The translations under genes were made by a program, and so were the position numbers. Below are positions 1 through 8,350 of a stretch of 44,556 nucleotides of DNA, piece after piece. How positions within the stretch are numbered: position 1 is the stretch's first letter; every line of letters starts with the position of its first letter. The stretch is from NCBI GenBank assembly GCA_900542635.1, contig UQOJ01000012.1, forward strand, positions 1 through 44,556. The letters are read 5' to 3'. This stretch comes from an uncultured Collinsella sp. (GTDB lineage Bacteria > Actinomycetota > Coriobacteriia > Coriobacteriales > Coriobacteriaceae). The notes below the pieces were generated by a model. That model ran no database searches, had not been told where the DNA came from, and saw nothing but the letters and a program-made list of their open reading frames with translations.

Positions 1-2
1 GC

Positions 3-338
3 CCCGCGCAGACCATCTACGGCTTTGCCATGGCGCTCGGTCTACTGGACCAAAAGCTCCATGCCGAGACCACGGTGGAGGCCGCCGGCGAGCAGGCCGA
101 TATTCTGCACCCCGGCGTGCCGTACAAGCTGCGCGTTGCCATCGAGCGCGAAGCTCGCGCCATGAGTGGCTACCGTTACGGCCGCGACCTGGCCAACGAG
201 TTTATGGATACGCTCGAGGGCGCGCCCAAGGGCGATATTCGCGGTGCCATGGCGCTGCTCATCGACAAGCAAGATGATCCGCGCCGCGTTGAGGTGTACT
301 CGGCGCTGCAGGATCTGGTGCTGGCCGGAGGTCGCTAG
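3..338 (+). CDS. hycG: Formate hydrogenlyase subunit HycG, 3' part (cut by the window start)
   Basis: The reading frame is open from the first bases of the window, so this is the C-terminal part (about 111 residues) of a longer protein. It reads ...AQTIYGFAMALGLLDQKLHA... and later ...VAIEREARAMSGYRYGRDLA. This closely matches my recollection of the C-terminus of E. coli HycG, the small NuoB-like Fe-S subunit of the [NiFe] hydrogenase-3 module of formate hydrogenlyase. The Fe-S-binding part lies outside the window. The stop TAG is directly followed by the ATG of hycH, so the genes are co-transcribed and probably translationally coupled. The order hycG-hycH-hycI is the same as in E. coli. The assignment rests on recalled similarity plus gene order. 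Confidence 0.85.
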   Translation, partial: PAQTIYGFAMALGLLDQKLHAETTVEAAGEQADILHPGVPYKLRVAIEREARAMSGYRYGRDLANEFMDTLEGAPKGDIRGAMALLIDKQDDPRRVEVYSALQDLVLAGGR

Positions 339-920
339 ATGGAGCTCACGGACCGCTCTGGTTACTTTGCGGGCCCCGGCATGCTCGGCGGCTCCTTTGG
401 CGATGCCTCGCGCGCAAGCGACGAGGCCGCCGAGGGCGTCGTCGACCCCTGCCTGGGCCATACGCCCGACCAGGTGGTCTTCTATGAGCTCACGCGTAAG
501 TTTGTGGAGACCGAGGAAGACGTTCCCCAGGAGGCCTGCGACGTGCTGTACTACACGCTCGCCGTGGGCCACCACACCGGCGTGCTCGACTGCTTTGAGC
601 CGCGCCTGTCGGTGCCGGTGGATGTGTTCTATTCGCTCGTCGACGCGTTGCCGGAGGGGGAGGCCAAGACCAAGTTCGAGGCCATCCGCTCCTTTGGCGA
701 GTGCCAGCTCGACAAGGCGGCGGTGCCGTCGCTGCTCGAGGCCTGCGACACGCTGCTCGACGAGCGCGGTTTTCGCGGGTCGGCCAAGGCCGGAATCTCG
801 GTGTTCGATGACGACTTTGGCCTGCATGCCCAGCAGGTCGCGTTCTTAATGAAGTTCCGCGATCTGGTGGAGCGCGTGCGCGATGTGTCGGGCGTGTATC
901 TGACGGGAAGGTTGCAGTAA
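339..920 (+). CDS. hycH: Formate hydrogenlyase maturation protein HycH, N-terminally extended
   Basis: A 193-residue cytoplasmic protein. From about residue 45 it resembles HycH, with segments such as VVFYELTRKFVETEED, ACDVLYYTLAVGHHTGVLDC and KFEAIRSFGECQLD. HycH is needed for maturation or assembly of hydrogenase-3; its biochemistry is poorly defined. E. coli HycH is about 136 residues, so the first 45 or so residues (Gly/Asp/Ala-rich, MELTDRSGYFAGPGMLGG...) are an extra N-terminal segment. The ATG immediately follows the hycG stop, and the TAA overlaps the hycI ATG by one base. Position between hycG and hycI strongly supports the call. The function of the extension is unknown. Confidence 0.85.
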   Translation: MELTDRSGYFAGPGMLGGSFGDASRASDEAAEGVVDPCLGHTPDQVVFYELTRKFVETEEDVPQEACDVLYYTLAVGHHTGVLDCFEPRLSVPVDVFYSLVDALPEGEAKTKFEAIRSFGECQLDKAAVPSLLEACDTLLDERGFRGSAKAGISVFDDDFGLHAQQVAFLMKFRDLVERVRDVSGVYLTGRLQ

Positions 921-1423
921 TGGGTCGCGTTGTGGATGGTCATGTGAACGGCGCCCCGTTTGCGGGTATCGTGCTCACGGCGGGAAGCGTGCTGCGCGCC
1001 GACGATGCCGCCGGCCCCGTGCTCTCCAAAAAGATGGAGGACGCGCCGCTTGCCGGTTGGTACACCATCGACGGCGGTCAGACGCCCGAGGACGATATCA
1101 TCGAGGTCAAGCGCGAGCGTCCGCCGCGTTTGGTTTTGGTCGATGCCGCCGACATGGCGCTGCCCGTCGGCGCTATCCGCCTGCTCGACAAACGTGATGT
1201 GGCCCGCAAGTCGATGTTCACCACGCATTCGCTTCCCTTGTCGATTCTGATCGAAGAGATTGAGCAATCGTGTGATGATATCGTCTTCGTTGGGATTCAG
1301 CCGGGCGACACGGAGTTCTACAACCCCATGTCCCCGGAAGTCTTTGACGCCGTCGACGCCGTGTACGACGCCGTGGCTGCCAACGACTTTTCCCACTTTG
1401 TCCGCTTGGGGCAAGAGCAATAG
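920..1423 (+). CDS. hycI: Hydrogenase-3 maturation endopeptidase HycI
   Basis: A 167-residue protein of the HyaD/HybD/HycI peptidase family. These enzymes remove the C-terminal extension of the hydrogenase large subunit (HycE) after Ni insertion. Visible family features are LTAGSVLRADDAAGPVLS (the metal-binding acidic residue lies in the GDDGxGP-like stretch), WYTIDGGQTPEDDI, LVLVDAADMALPVGAIRLLD, TTHSLPLSILIEE and VFVGIQPGDTEFYNPMSP. All align with E. coli HycI as I recall it. The length is close to the family norm. The start overlaps the hycH stop (TAATG). Together with hycG and hycH it shows that the window begins inside a formate hydrogenlyase operon. Confidence 0.92.
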   Translation: MGRVVDGHVNGAPFAGIVLTAGSVLRADDAAGPVLSKKMEDAPLAGWYTIDGGQTPEDDIIEVKRERPPRLVLVDAADMALPVGAIRLLDKRDVARKSMFTTHSLPLSILIEEIEQSCDDIVFVGIQPGDTEFYNPMSPEVFDAVDAVYDAVAANDFSHFVRLGQEQ

Positions 1424-1462
1424 GAGCGCTTGCCCCTGCTGATTAGGAAAGAAGTGATTGAC

Positions 1463-2302
1463 ATGGCAGATTCCAAGGTGGAGTACCCCGCTCCCGATTG
1501 CCTGGCGCCCGCCGCGATCGAGGCCAAGACCGAGGCCGCCGGCGTGACCAAGGCTAACCTGCCGGTCGCTAAGGCCTTTCTGTTGGCAATGTTTGCCGGG
1601 GCGTTTATCGCCTTCGGCGGCCTGTTCTTTACGGTGTTTTTGAGCGACAGCACGCTGGGCTGGGGTGCCCAGCGTGTCGTGGGCGGCCTGTGCTTTTGCC
1701 TGGGCCTGGTGCTGGTGCTGGTGTGCGGCGCCGAGCTGTTTACCGGCAATTCGCTTATGGTCTGCGCGCTCAAGAGCAAAAAGATCACTCTGGTCCAGAT
1801 GCTCAAGGCCTGGGTCGTCGTGTGGGTCGGCAATTTTGTCGGTGCCCTGTTCATCGTCTTTTTGGTGTACATGGCCGGCATCTATAAGCTCAACGGCGAG
1901 GCGGTCGCCAACTCCATGGTGAGCGTCGCCGCCGGCAAGGTGACGATCGACTGGGTGACGATCTTCTTCCGCGGCATCCTGTGCAACATCTTTGTGTGCC
2001 TTGCCGTGTGGATCGGTACCGCCGGCAAGACCGTGGTCGATAAGGTTGTGGGCATTTTGCTGCCGATCGCTGCCTTTGTGGCCTGCGGTTTTGAGCACTG
2101 CGTTGCCAACATGTACTTTTTGCCCATGGGCGCCGTGATGCATACATGCGGTTATGGTGCCGACGTCGCCGGCGCCGATGCGCTCAACGCTGCGGGCATT
2201 GCGTTTAACTTGTCCGCCGCCACGCTGGGCAACATCGTGGGCGGCGCGGTCCTGATCGCGCTCGGCTACTGGTTTATCTACGCCAAGAAGTCCGAGGCGT
2301 AA
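1463..2302 (+). CDS. focA: Formate/nitrite transporter family channel (FocA-like)
   Basis: A 279-residue integral membrane protein of the FNT family, which forms pentameric channels moving formate (or nitrite/hydrosulfide). Six hydrophobic helices are visible. Diagnostic stretches are MFAGAFIAFGGLFF, GAELFTGNSLMVCALK, WVGNFVGALFIVF, RGILCNIFVCLAVWIG, PIAAFVACGFEHCVANMYFLPMGA and GNIVGGAVLIALGYWFIY. GFEHCVANM carries the conserved histidine of the pore. I chose ATG 1463 because AGGAAAGAAG lies just upstream; an upstream in-frame start at 1430 has no good ribosome site. Formate is the likely substrate because the gene follows hycGHI directly. A terminator follows at 2325-2360. Confidence 0.9.
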   Translation: MADSKVEYPAPDCLAPAAIEAKTEAAGVTKANLPVAKAFLLAMFAGAFIAFGGLFFTVFLSDSTLGWGAQRVVGGLCFCLGLVLVLVCGAELFTGNSLMVCALKSKKITLVQMLKAWVVVWVGNFVGALFIVFLVYMAGIYKLNGEAVANSMVSVAAGKVTIDWVTIFFRGILCNIFVCLAVWIGTAGKTVVDKVVGILLPIAAFVACGFEHCVANMYFLPMGAVMHTCGYGADVAGADALNAAGIAFNLSAATLGNIVGGAVLIALGYWFIYAKKSEA

Positions 2303-2324
2303 GGTACCGTCTGTTTGACGTTGG

Positions 2325-2360
2325 GCCTCCCGCGGGGCGTTGCCGTGCGGGAGGCTTTTT
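2325..2360 (+). terminator. Intrinsic terminator after focA
   Basis: A 9-bp perfect stem, GCCTCCCGC (2325-2333) with GCGGGAGGC (2347-2355), is followed by TTTTT. It ends the hyc-foc transcription unit about 22 nt after the focA stop codon. Confidence 0.88.
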
Positions 2361-2424
2361 GGGTCTGGGGCTCGTCGCCGGGCTGTTGGCCTGTTGTGTT
2401 TGGCTTGCGAAAGGGGTAATCGAG

Positions 2425-4542
2425 ATGGCATCTGCTGTGGAGCGTGACGGTCGCGCTGTGGTGACCACATGCGGGGGATGCTATGCCGATTGCGCCTTTG
2501 CGGCACGCGTTGAGGACGGTCGCGTGGTGGTTGAGTTGCCGGTGCCGGGGCATCCGTGCGCGGCGCGTGCCCTGTGCGCCCGCGGGCGCCATCGTCTGGC
2601 AATGCCGTTTGACGAGCGCGACCGCATCGTGCATCCCATGCGTCGGCGAGCTGATGGCTCGGGGTTCGATGCGATTTCGTGGGACGAGGCGTTTGCTCAG
2701 ATTGCCGAGCGTCTTTTGGGGATTGTTGACGAGTGTGGGCCTCGTGCGCTGGGCATGACGCTCGGCGTGCCCTCGTTCGACCGTTACTGGGCGCATCGCT
2801 TTATGCATGCGCTGGGCTCGCCCAACGTGTACGGTGCCGACGGCGCCTGCGAGGTGAGCCGTCTCACTGGTTGGGAGCATAGCTTGGGCTATAGCCCCGC
2901 CTCCGACCTGGCGCATACCGATTGCATTATGTACCTTGGGCGCTCCATTGTCGATTCGTCGACGATGGGGGCCGTTGATGCGCTCAACGATGCACGCCGG
3001 CGCGGGGCGAAGATCATCGTGGTTGACCCCCGGCGCAGCGGCTCGGCTGCTATTGCCGATCGCTGGCTCCGCGTGCGCCCGGGCTGCGACTTGGCGCTGC
3101 TGTTGGGTATTGTCCACGTGTTGATTGCCGAGGACCTGTACGACCACGAGTTCGTGGACCGCTATACCACGGGTTTTGACGAGCTGGCGCAGGCGGCCCG
3201 TGCTTGGACGCCCGAGTGGGCCGAGTCGATGTGCGACGTGCCGGCGGACGATATCCGTGCGACTGCGCGTGATTTGGCTGCCGCGGCGCCTGCTGCGGTG
3301 GTGGACGCTGGCTTTCATGGTGGCATCGGTATCGCGTATGCCAATAGCACCCAGACCGCGCGCGCGATTTGTCTGGTCGATGTGCTGCTGGGCTGCATCG
3401 GACACGCGGGCGGTGCCCTCAACCCGCCCACGCCGCTTGCGTTGGGCGATTTGGACCCTGCGCGTTTCGCGACGCCGTCGATGCCACGTGAGCCCAAGTT
3501 GGGGTCCGAGCGCTATCCACTGGTCGATCCGGTGCGCGGCCTGTGCACGACCATCGGTCAGTCGATTCTTGCCGGCGATTTGCGTGGGCTCATCGTCTAT
3601 GCCAGTAACCCCGGTGCGGGCTATGGCAATGCACAGGCTTGGTTGAGTATTCTGCAGCAGCTCGACTTGCTCGTGACGATTGATATTCACTGGTCCGAGA
3701 CAGCGCGTGCTTCTGATTTCGTGCTGCCCGACGTGACGTATCTGGAGGCTGACCGCGGCGTGGGAACGGTGACAGGCGCCAACGATGCGCGCGTGTTCTA
3801 CCGCAACGCCGTGCTGCCTGTGCAGCATGACGGCACACGTCCCGGTCGGGAGATTTTTGCCGGTCTGGCGCAGGCGTGTGGCGTGGGCGAGTACTTCCAG
3901 TTTACGTCTGACGATCTGGCGGCTGCCCAGGTGGCGCCTTTTGGGATCAATCTGGACGAGCTCAAGGAGCGCGGCTGGGCCGACACGGGTGTTTCGTTGC
4001 CGTCGCGTACGGGCGAGCCGGCGATTCCCTTGGATGGCGGCAAAATTGCGCTGGCAAGCGACGTATGGGAACGAGCCGGCCTGGGTCGTGTACCCAACTG
4101 GATCGCTCCCATGGTGGAGCCTAGCCCGGGGATGTTTCGCCTCATTAGCGGCAACCGCCCCTTTGAGTCGCACACTTCGCGCAGGCTTGCGGCCCAAGGT
4201 GCCGCCGAGGCTGGATCGGACCTGGATGCCGTGCAGATGAATGCCGATGCCGCTGCGCACATGGGCATTGCCGACGGCGAGATCGTCGAACTCGTGAGTG
4301 ATATGAGCCGCGACCGCGTGCGCGTGGAGACGACGCCGTATCTGCATCCGGCGTGTATCTTTACGTCGGCCGCCCCCGGCGGGCGTTCGTTTGGCGCTGA
4401 TGCCGGCGGCGCTCAAGCCTTGGGCGTCGGCCCACTCGACCATACACCGTTGCGTTGGGACGCGTTGACGGGTGCCGCGCTCACCCAGGAAAACGCCGTT
4501 CGCGTGGAAAAGATCGCGGCGCGCGAGGATAATAGCGATTGA
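2425..4542 (+). CDS. Mo-bisMGD (DMSO reductase superfamily) oxidoreductase, Cys-type
   Basis: A 705-residue molybdopterin oxidoreductase. Near the N-terminus TTCGGCYADCAF and, after about 27 residues, ALCARG give the C-x2-C-x3-C-xn-C pattern that binds a 4Fe-4S cluster. Next come RIVHPMRR, ISWDEAFAQIAERL and YGADGACEVSRLTG. The cysteine (codon TGC) in the last stretch is the probable Mo ligand where some formate dehydrogenases have selenocysteine. Later stretches are VVDPRRSGSA, NPGAGYGNAQAW, ATDFVLPDVTYLE-like segments and a C-terminal MopB-binding domain. There is no Tat signal, so it is probably cytoplasmic. ATG 2425 follows AAAGGGG. No Fe-S or membrane partner gene is adjacent. It could be a formate dehydrogenase-like or thiosulfate/polysulfide reductase-like catalytic subunit; the substrate cannot be read from the sequence. 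Confidence 0.8.
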   Translation: MASAVERDGRAVVTTCGGCYADCAFAARVEDGRVVVELPVPGHPCAARALCARGRHRLAMPFDERDRIVHPMRRRADGSGFDAISWDEAFAQIAERLLGIVDECGPRALGMTLGVPSFDRYWAHRFMHALGSPNVYGADGACEVSRLTGWEHSLGYSPASDLAHTDCIMYLGRSIVDSSTMGAVDALNDARRRGAKIIVVDPRRSGSAAIADRWLRVRPGCDLALLLGIVHVLIAEDLYDHEFVDRYTTGFDELAQAARAWTPEWAESMCDVPADDIRATARDLAAAAPAAVVDAGFHGGIGIAYANSTQTARAICLVDVLLGCIGHAGGALNPPTPLALGDLDPARFATPSMPREPKLGSERYPLVDPVRGLCTTIGQSILAGDLRGLIVYASNPGAGYGNAQAWLSILQQLDLLVTIDIHWSETARASDFVLPDVTYLEADRGVGTVTGANDARVFYRNAVLPVQHDGTRPGREIFAGLAQACGVGEYFQFTSDDLAAAQVAPFGINLDELKERGWADTGVSLPSRTGEPAIPLDGGKIALASDVWERAGLGRVPNWIAPMVEPSPGMFRLISGNRPFESHTSRRLAAQGAAEAGSDLDAVQMNADAAAHMGIADGEIVELVSDMSRDRVRVETTPYLHPACIFTSAAPGGRSFGADAGGAQALGVGPLDHTPLRWDALTGAALTQENAVRVEKIAAREDNSD

Positions 4543-4618
4543 TTGACTCAGCCGATCGAATTGGCTGATAGTTTGACGTTCGAACGATTGATTCACCTTT
4601 GGTTTTGAAAGGCCGCAC

Positions 4619-6076
4619 ATGAGCGATAGCCAGAACATGTCCGATGAGGTGCGCGCCCGCCTGCGCGCCATTCCATCCGTCAACGAGCTGCTTGCCGAGT
4701 GGCCGGTAGTGAAGGCGGCGGGGGAGACCTGCGACGCGGTGGTGCATGCCGCCGTCACGGCCGAGCTCGACGAGGAGCGCGCTGCGATTCGTGCCGGTGC
4801 CGCCCCGCGCTCTAAACGCGACCTGGCTTCGGCCATCGAGTGGCGTGCGCACCGCTCCGCGTTGCCGAGCCTGCGCCCTGCCGTCAACGCTACGGGCGTG
4901 GTCATCCATACCAACTTGGGTCGTGCCCCGCTCGCGGAGTCGGCGGCAAAGGCCGTGGCTGAGGTCGCGCGCGGGTACAGCACGCTCGAGTACAGCGTGG
5001 ACACCTGCTCGCGTGGTTCGCGCAAGGAACATGCCGCGCAGCTGATCCGCTCGCTTACCGGTGCTGAGGACGCGCTCGTGGTCAACAACAACGCCGCCGC
5101 GGTGCTGCTGGTGTTGGCGACCCATGCCGCAGACAAGGAGGTCATCGTCAGCCGCGGCGAGCTTGTCGAGATTGGCGGCAGCTTCCGCATCCCCGATGTC
5201 ATGGCGGCTTCGGGCGCCAAACTCGTCGAGGTCGGCGCCACCAACCGCACTCACCTGGCAGATTATGAGCAAGCCATTACGCCCGATACGGCGATGATCC
5301 TTAAGGTCCATCCTTCCAACTATCGCATCGAGGGTTTTCACGAGGAGGTGGGCTCTCGTGAGCTTGCCGCTCTGGCCCACAAGCATGGCCTGCTGTTCTA
5401 CGAGGACCAGGGGTCGGGTGCGCTGTTGCCCGACGACATCCTGGTGCGCGGCGGCGAAGAAACCACGCCGGCTTCGGTAGCGGCGGGGCTCGATCTGGTG
5501 TCGTGCTCGGGCGATAAACTGCTCGGTGCCGCACAGGCGGGCATTATCATTGGCCGTCGCGATCTGGTCCAGGCTTGTGGGTCGCATCCGCTTATGCGCG
5601 CCCTGCGCCCGGGCAAACTGGCTCTGTCGGCGCTCGAGGCCACGCTGCGTATCTACATGGACGGCGCCGATGTTGCCCATCGCGATATTCCGGTGCTCAG
5701 CATGCTCACGCTTCCGCAGGCTCATCTGGAGCGTCGCGCACGCAAGTTGCGCGAGCTGATGGTGGCGGGCCTCGATAAGGCTGGCTGCCCGTGTGCCGTT
5801 GAGTTGGAGATTGTCGAGGAGTCATCAACGCCCGGTGGCGGCTCGTTGCCTACCGTGGAACTGCCGACGATGTGCGTTGCCGTGCGTCTTGTTGACGAGC
5901 GCCTGACGGTCGACGCGCTCAAGCGCTCGCTTGTCCAGGACTTCGACACGCCGGTCGTCACGCGAACCTCGCACGATCGCATTTTGTTTGACGTCCGTAC
6001 GCTTGTGGGCGACCGCGATATCGAGACGGCGGCGTCGACGCTTGCCGCATGCGTTGAGAAGGCGATTGCTCGATGA
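4619..6076 (+). CDS. selA: L-seryl-tRNA(Sec) selenium transferase SelA
   Basis: A 485-residue PLP enzyme that converts Ser-tRNA(Sec) to Sec-tRNA(Sec) with selenophosphate, as a large homo-oligomer in the cytoplasm. Recognisable elements are the N-terminal helical domain (IPSVNELLAEWPV), NATGVVIHTNLGRAPLAE, YSTLEYSVDT, ALVVNNNAAAVLLVL, SRGELVEIGGSFRIPDVM, VGATNRTHLADYE and KVHPSNYRIEGF. The PLP-lysine motif is CSGDKLLGAAQAGII, with Lys at about residue 300. Length and motifs are standard. ATG 4619 is preceded by AAAGG. The stop overlaps the selB start (ATGA). The neighbouring selB and selC genes complete the decoding apparatus except for selD, which is not in the window. Confidence 0.97.
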   Translation: MSDSQNMSDEVRARLRAIPSVNELLAEWPVVKAAGETCDAVVHAAVTAELDEERAAIRAGAAPRSKRDLASAIEWRAHRSALPSLRPAVNATGVVIHTNLGRAPLAESAAKAVAEVARGYSTLEYSVDTCSRGSRKEHAAQLIRSLTGAEDALVVNNNAAAVLLVLATHAADKEVIVSRGELVEIGGSFRIPDVMAASGAKLVEVGATNRTHLADYEQAITPDTAMILKVHPSNYRIEGFHEEVGSRELAALAHKHGLLFYEDQGSGALLPDDILVRGGEETTPASVAAGLDLVSCSGDKLLGAAQAGIIIGRRDLVQACGSHPLMRALRPGKLALSALEATLRIYMDGADVAHRDIPVLSMLTLPQAHLERRARKLRELMVAGLDKAGCPCAVELEIVEESSTPGGGSLPTVELPTMCVAVRLVDERLTVDALKRSLVQDFDTPVVTRTSHDRILFDVRTLVGDRDIETAASTLAACVEKAIAR

Positions 6077-8040
6077 GTGAGGTTCAAACGCTGGTGGAGT
6101 GCCCCGTTATCGTTGGCACGGCGGGCCACGTTGACCACGGTAAGTCCGCACTGATCGAGGCGCTGACCGGCAAGAATCCCGACCGTCTGGAGGTCGAGCG
6201 CCGTCGCGGTATGACCGTGGAGCTTGGCTTTGGCGAGCTGGCGCTGCCGAGCGGCAAGATCGTCGGCCTGGTCGACGTGCCGGGGCACGCGCATTACCTG
6301 CGCGCCATGGTGCAGGGTGCCACGGGCATTGATGTTGCCGTGTTGGTGGTCTCTGCCGTCGAGGGCGTGATGCCGCAGACCCGCGAGCACGTGCACGTGC
6401 TGGAGATGCTGGGCGTCACGCATATGGTGGTGGCGCTGACTATGTGTGACCTGGCCGATGCCGAGATGACCGAGCTTGCCGAGCTCGATGTCGATGACTT
6501 TTTGTCGGGTACCGTGTTTGCGGGCGCGCCGATCGTGCCCGTGTCGTCTAAGACGGGCGATGGGATTGACGGGCTGCTTGCGGTGCTCGACGAGCAGGTA
6601 AGTGCCTGCTGGGATGCCTGTCGCGACCGTTCCGAGCGGAGTGATGCCGCACCTCGACTGCCGATTGACCGCTGCTTTACGATCAAGGGCGTCGGTACCG
6701 TGGTGACGGGAACGTTGCACGATGCGCCCGTCGCGGTGGGCGACGAGCTGATGGCTTTGCCGTCGCGTACGGTCTGTCGTGTGCGTGGGATTCAGGTGCA
6801 TGGCGATACGCCGCGGGCGTTGCCCGGTCAGCGTGTGGCGCTCAACCTGGTTGGCGACGGTGTCGCGGCGCTTGACCGTGGCGAGATGCTGGGCGTGGCG
6901 GGCCGCTTTGGTCAGACGTTGCGCTTTATGATGACGTTCACCTACCTGGGTCGCGAGGGTGCCAAGCCGCGAGTGCTGGAGTCGGGCGCGCGCGTGCATG
7001 TGATGGCCGGCACGGCCGAGGTTGTCGGCCGCATCATGTTCATGGAGGGCGAGGCCCCCATGGCAGTGGGCGAGACCCGTACCGTACAGGTGCGCTTGGA
7101 GGAGCCGTTGCCGCTGCGCGCCGAAGACCATGCCGTGGTGCTGTCGTATTCGCCCGTTATGCTCATTGGCGGCGGGCGTGTGCTGATTTCGCGCTGCCGT
7201 CGCTCGCGCGAGCTTTCGGCGGGGGAGCGCACGCTGCTTGCGGCGCTTGAAGCCGGCGATACCGCGGGCGGTGTGGGCGCTTGGCTGGCGCTGCAGATGC
7301 TGCCGGTTACGGCGGTTGATGTTGCCGAGGCTTTGGATCTTGGTGTCGGCGAGGCCGATGCCGCACTGCGCGGGCTGGTGGCGCAGGGCTCCGTTCGCAA
7401 GCTTGCCGTGTGTGATGCGGAACTCTTGGCGGACGCCGCGGTGCTCGACGCCGCGATGGATGCACTGGCGGCGACCCTGTCAGCCATGCATGCGGCGTCT
7501 CCCAAGGAGACGGGCTTTACGCCCGGCGCCGTCGCCCACGCTGCGTGGCCTGCTGCTGATGAAGACGTTGCCGCGGCTCTGATTGCCGAGGGCTGCTCGC
7601 GTGGCGTGTGCGCCTCCGAGGGCGCCGAGGTGTTCGACCCGCACTCCGCTGCCGCCGCGGCGCGTGTGGTGCGCGAGGCTTGCGAACGCATCGTTGCCTT
7701 GCTGGACGATGCCAGTCTCGATGCACCGACGTTGCCCGAGGTGGGCGAGCAACTGCAGCTCGATCGCGACGTCATGACGCGTGCCCTGCGCGAGCTTTCG
7801 CTCAATCGCTCGATCGTTAAGGTCGAGCGCGACGTTGCCCTGTCTGCTTCCGCTGAGGCCCATGCGCGCGAGCTTGTTGCCGCCGCCATTGAGGCAGCCG
7901 GCGGCGCTGCCACCACGAGCGTACTGCGCGAGGCCTTGGGTGTGTCGCGCAAGCGTGCCATCAGCATCTTGGAGCACCTAGATGCCGTGCGCTTTACGGT
8001 GCTCGACAAGGATGCCGGCGGCCTGAGGTCCCTGCGCTAG
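6073..8040 (+). CDS. selB: Selenocysteine-specific elongation factor SelB
   Basis: A 655-residue translational GTPase that carries Sec-tRNA(Sec) to the ribosome at UGA codons followed by a SECIS hairpin. The GTPase domain shows G1 GHVDHGKS, G2 GMTVELGF, G3 DVPGHAHYLRAM and G5-like VPVSSKTGDG. EF-Tu-like domains follow (IDRCFTIKGVGTVVTGTL). The C-terminal 250 residues are winged-helix repeats that bind SECIS RNA, ending in TTSVLREALGVSRKRAISILEHLD. The G4 region reads ALTMCDLAD, whereas SelB proteins I recall have TKAD-like motifs; the Lys is replaced by Met. The start overlaps the selA stop by four bases, so the two are co-translated. Confidence 0.96.
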   Translation: MSEVQTLVECPVIVGTAGHVDHGKSALIEALTGKNPDRLEVERRRGMTVELGFGELALPSGKIVGLVDVPGHAHYLRAMVQGATGIDVAVLVVSAVEGVMPQTREHVHVLEMLGVTHMVVALTMCDLADAEMTELAELDVDDFLSGTVFAGAPIVPVSSKTGDGIDGLLAVLDEQVSACWDACRDRSERSDAAPRLPIDRCFTIKGVGTVVTGTLHDAPVAVGDELMALPSRTVCRVRGIQVHGDTPRALPGQRVALNLVGDGVAALDRGEMLGVAGRFGQTLRFMMTFTYLGREGAKPRVLESGARVHVMAGTAEVVGRIMFMEGEAPMAVGETRTVQVRLEEPLPLRAEDHAVVLSYSPVMLIGGGRVLISRCRRSRELSAGERTLLAALEAGDTAGGVGAWLALQMLPVTAVDVAEALDLGVGEADAALRGLVAQGSVRKLAVCDAELLADAAVLDAAMDALAATLSAMHAASPKETGFTPGAVAHAAWPAADEDVAAALIAEGCSRGVCASEGAEVFDPHSAAAAARVVREACERIVALLDDASLDAPTLPEVGEQLQLDRDVMTRALRELSLNRSIVKVERDVALSASAEAHARELVAAAIEAAGGAATTSVLREALGVSRKRAISILEHLDAVRFTVLDKDAGGLRSLR

Positions 8041-8065
8041 ACCGGCGGCCCGGCCCCGCCTCATC

Positions 8066-8132
8066 AGTTGCGGTGAAATAGTTCCTATTTGGAGGCTTTG
8101 GCAGCAAATACAGGAACTATTCCTCCGCAACT
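8066..8132. repeat. REP-like palindromic repeat, copy 1 (diverged)
   Basis: Inverted arms of 21 nt (8066-8086 and 8112-8132) differ at two positions. The left arm begins AGTTGCGGTGAAATAG, the start shared with the copies at 11.19, 23.51 and 25.05 kb. The inner end reads AGTTCCT instead of the GGACTGTTT-type end of the other copies. It lies in the selB-selC spacer. Confidence 0.75.
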
Positions 8133-8147
8133 TCTTGCTCGTCTTTT

Positions 8148-8177
8148 TGGGATAGAGCCGTTTCGGTTTGGTAAAAT
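8148..8177 (+). promoter_or_regulatory. Probable selC promoter
   Basis: A -35-like TTGGGA (8148-8153) and a -10-like TAAAAT (8172-8177) are separated by 18 bp and sit 13-18 bases before the 5' end of the selenocysteine tRNA. Spacing and location fit a sigma-70 promoter; the -35 match is only moderate. Confidence 0.5.
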
Positions 8178-8189
8178 ACCGCCGCACTT

Positions 8190-8286
8190 GGGAACGGATG
8201 GGCTCCGGTGGGCTCCGCGGTCCTCAAAACCGTTGCGAGGCGTGCAAAACGTCTTGGATGTGTTCGATTCACATACGTTCCCGCCA
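8190..8286 (+). tRNA. selC: Selenocysteine tRNA (tRNA-Sec, anticodon UCA), CCA encoded
   Basis: The sequence folds as a tRNA-Sec. The acceptor arm is GGGAACGG (8190-8197) with ACGTTCCC (8275-8282); seven pairs form and the eighth is G-A. The D-stem has 6 bp (8200-8205 with 8210-8215) and a 4-nt CGGT loop, both typical of tRNA-Sec. The anticodon stem is 8217-8221 with 8229-8233, loop CCTCAAA, anticodon TCA at 8224-8226. A long variable arm has an 8-bp stem (8236-8243 with 8249-8256). The T-arm is ATGTG-TTCGATT-CACAT. G73 and CCA (8284-8286) are encoded. The 5-bp T-stem plus long acceptor gives the extended acceptor/T stack used by SelB. Base 33 is C rather than the near-universal U. The gene lies just downstream of selA-selB. 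Confidence 0.93.
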
Positions 8287-8295
8287 TACGCTACC

Positions 8296-8350
8296 AGCGC
8301 TTTTGTGCTCGCGGTCTTGCTGCGTGCCGCAAAGGCGCTGTTTTGTTTTT
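8296..8350 (+). terminator. Terminator after selC
   Basis: AGCGCTTTTG (8296-8305) pairs over 10 bp, with one G-T, with CAAAGGCGCT (8330-8339). It is followed by a T-rich tract, GTTTTGTTTTT. It begins 10 nt after the tRNA-Sec CCA end. Confidence 0.65.

Noticed and set aside
2425..4542. Selenocysteine-containing formate dehydrogenase as the identity of the Mo-bisMGD gene.
   Set aside because: The probable Mo-ligand codon is TGC (Cys) and no in-frame TGA is present, so it is not a selenoprotein.
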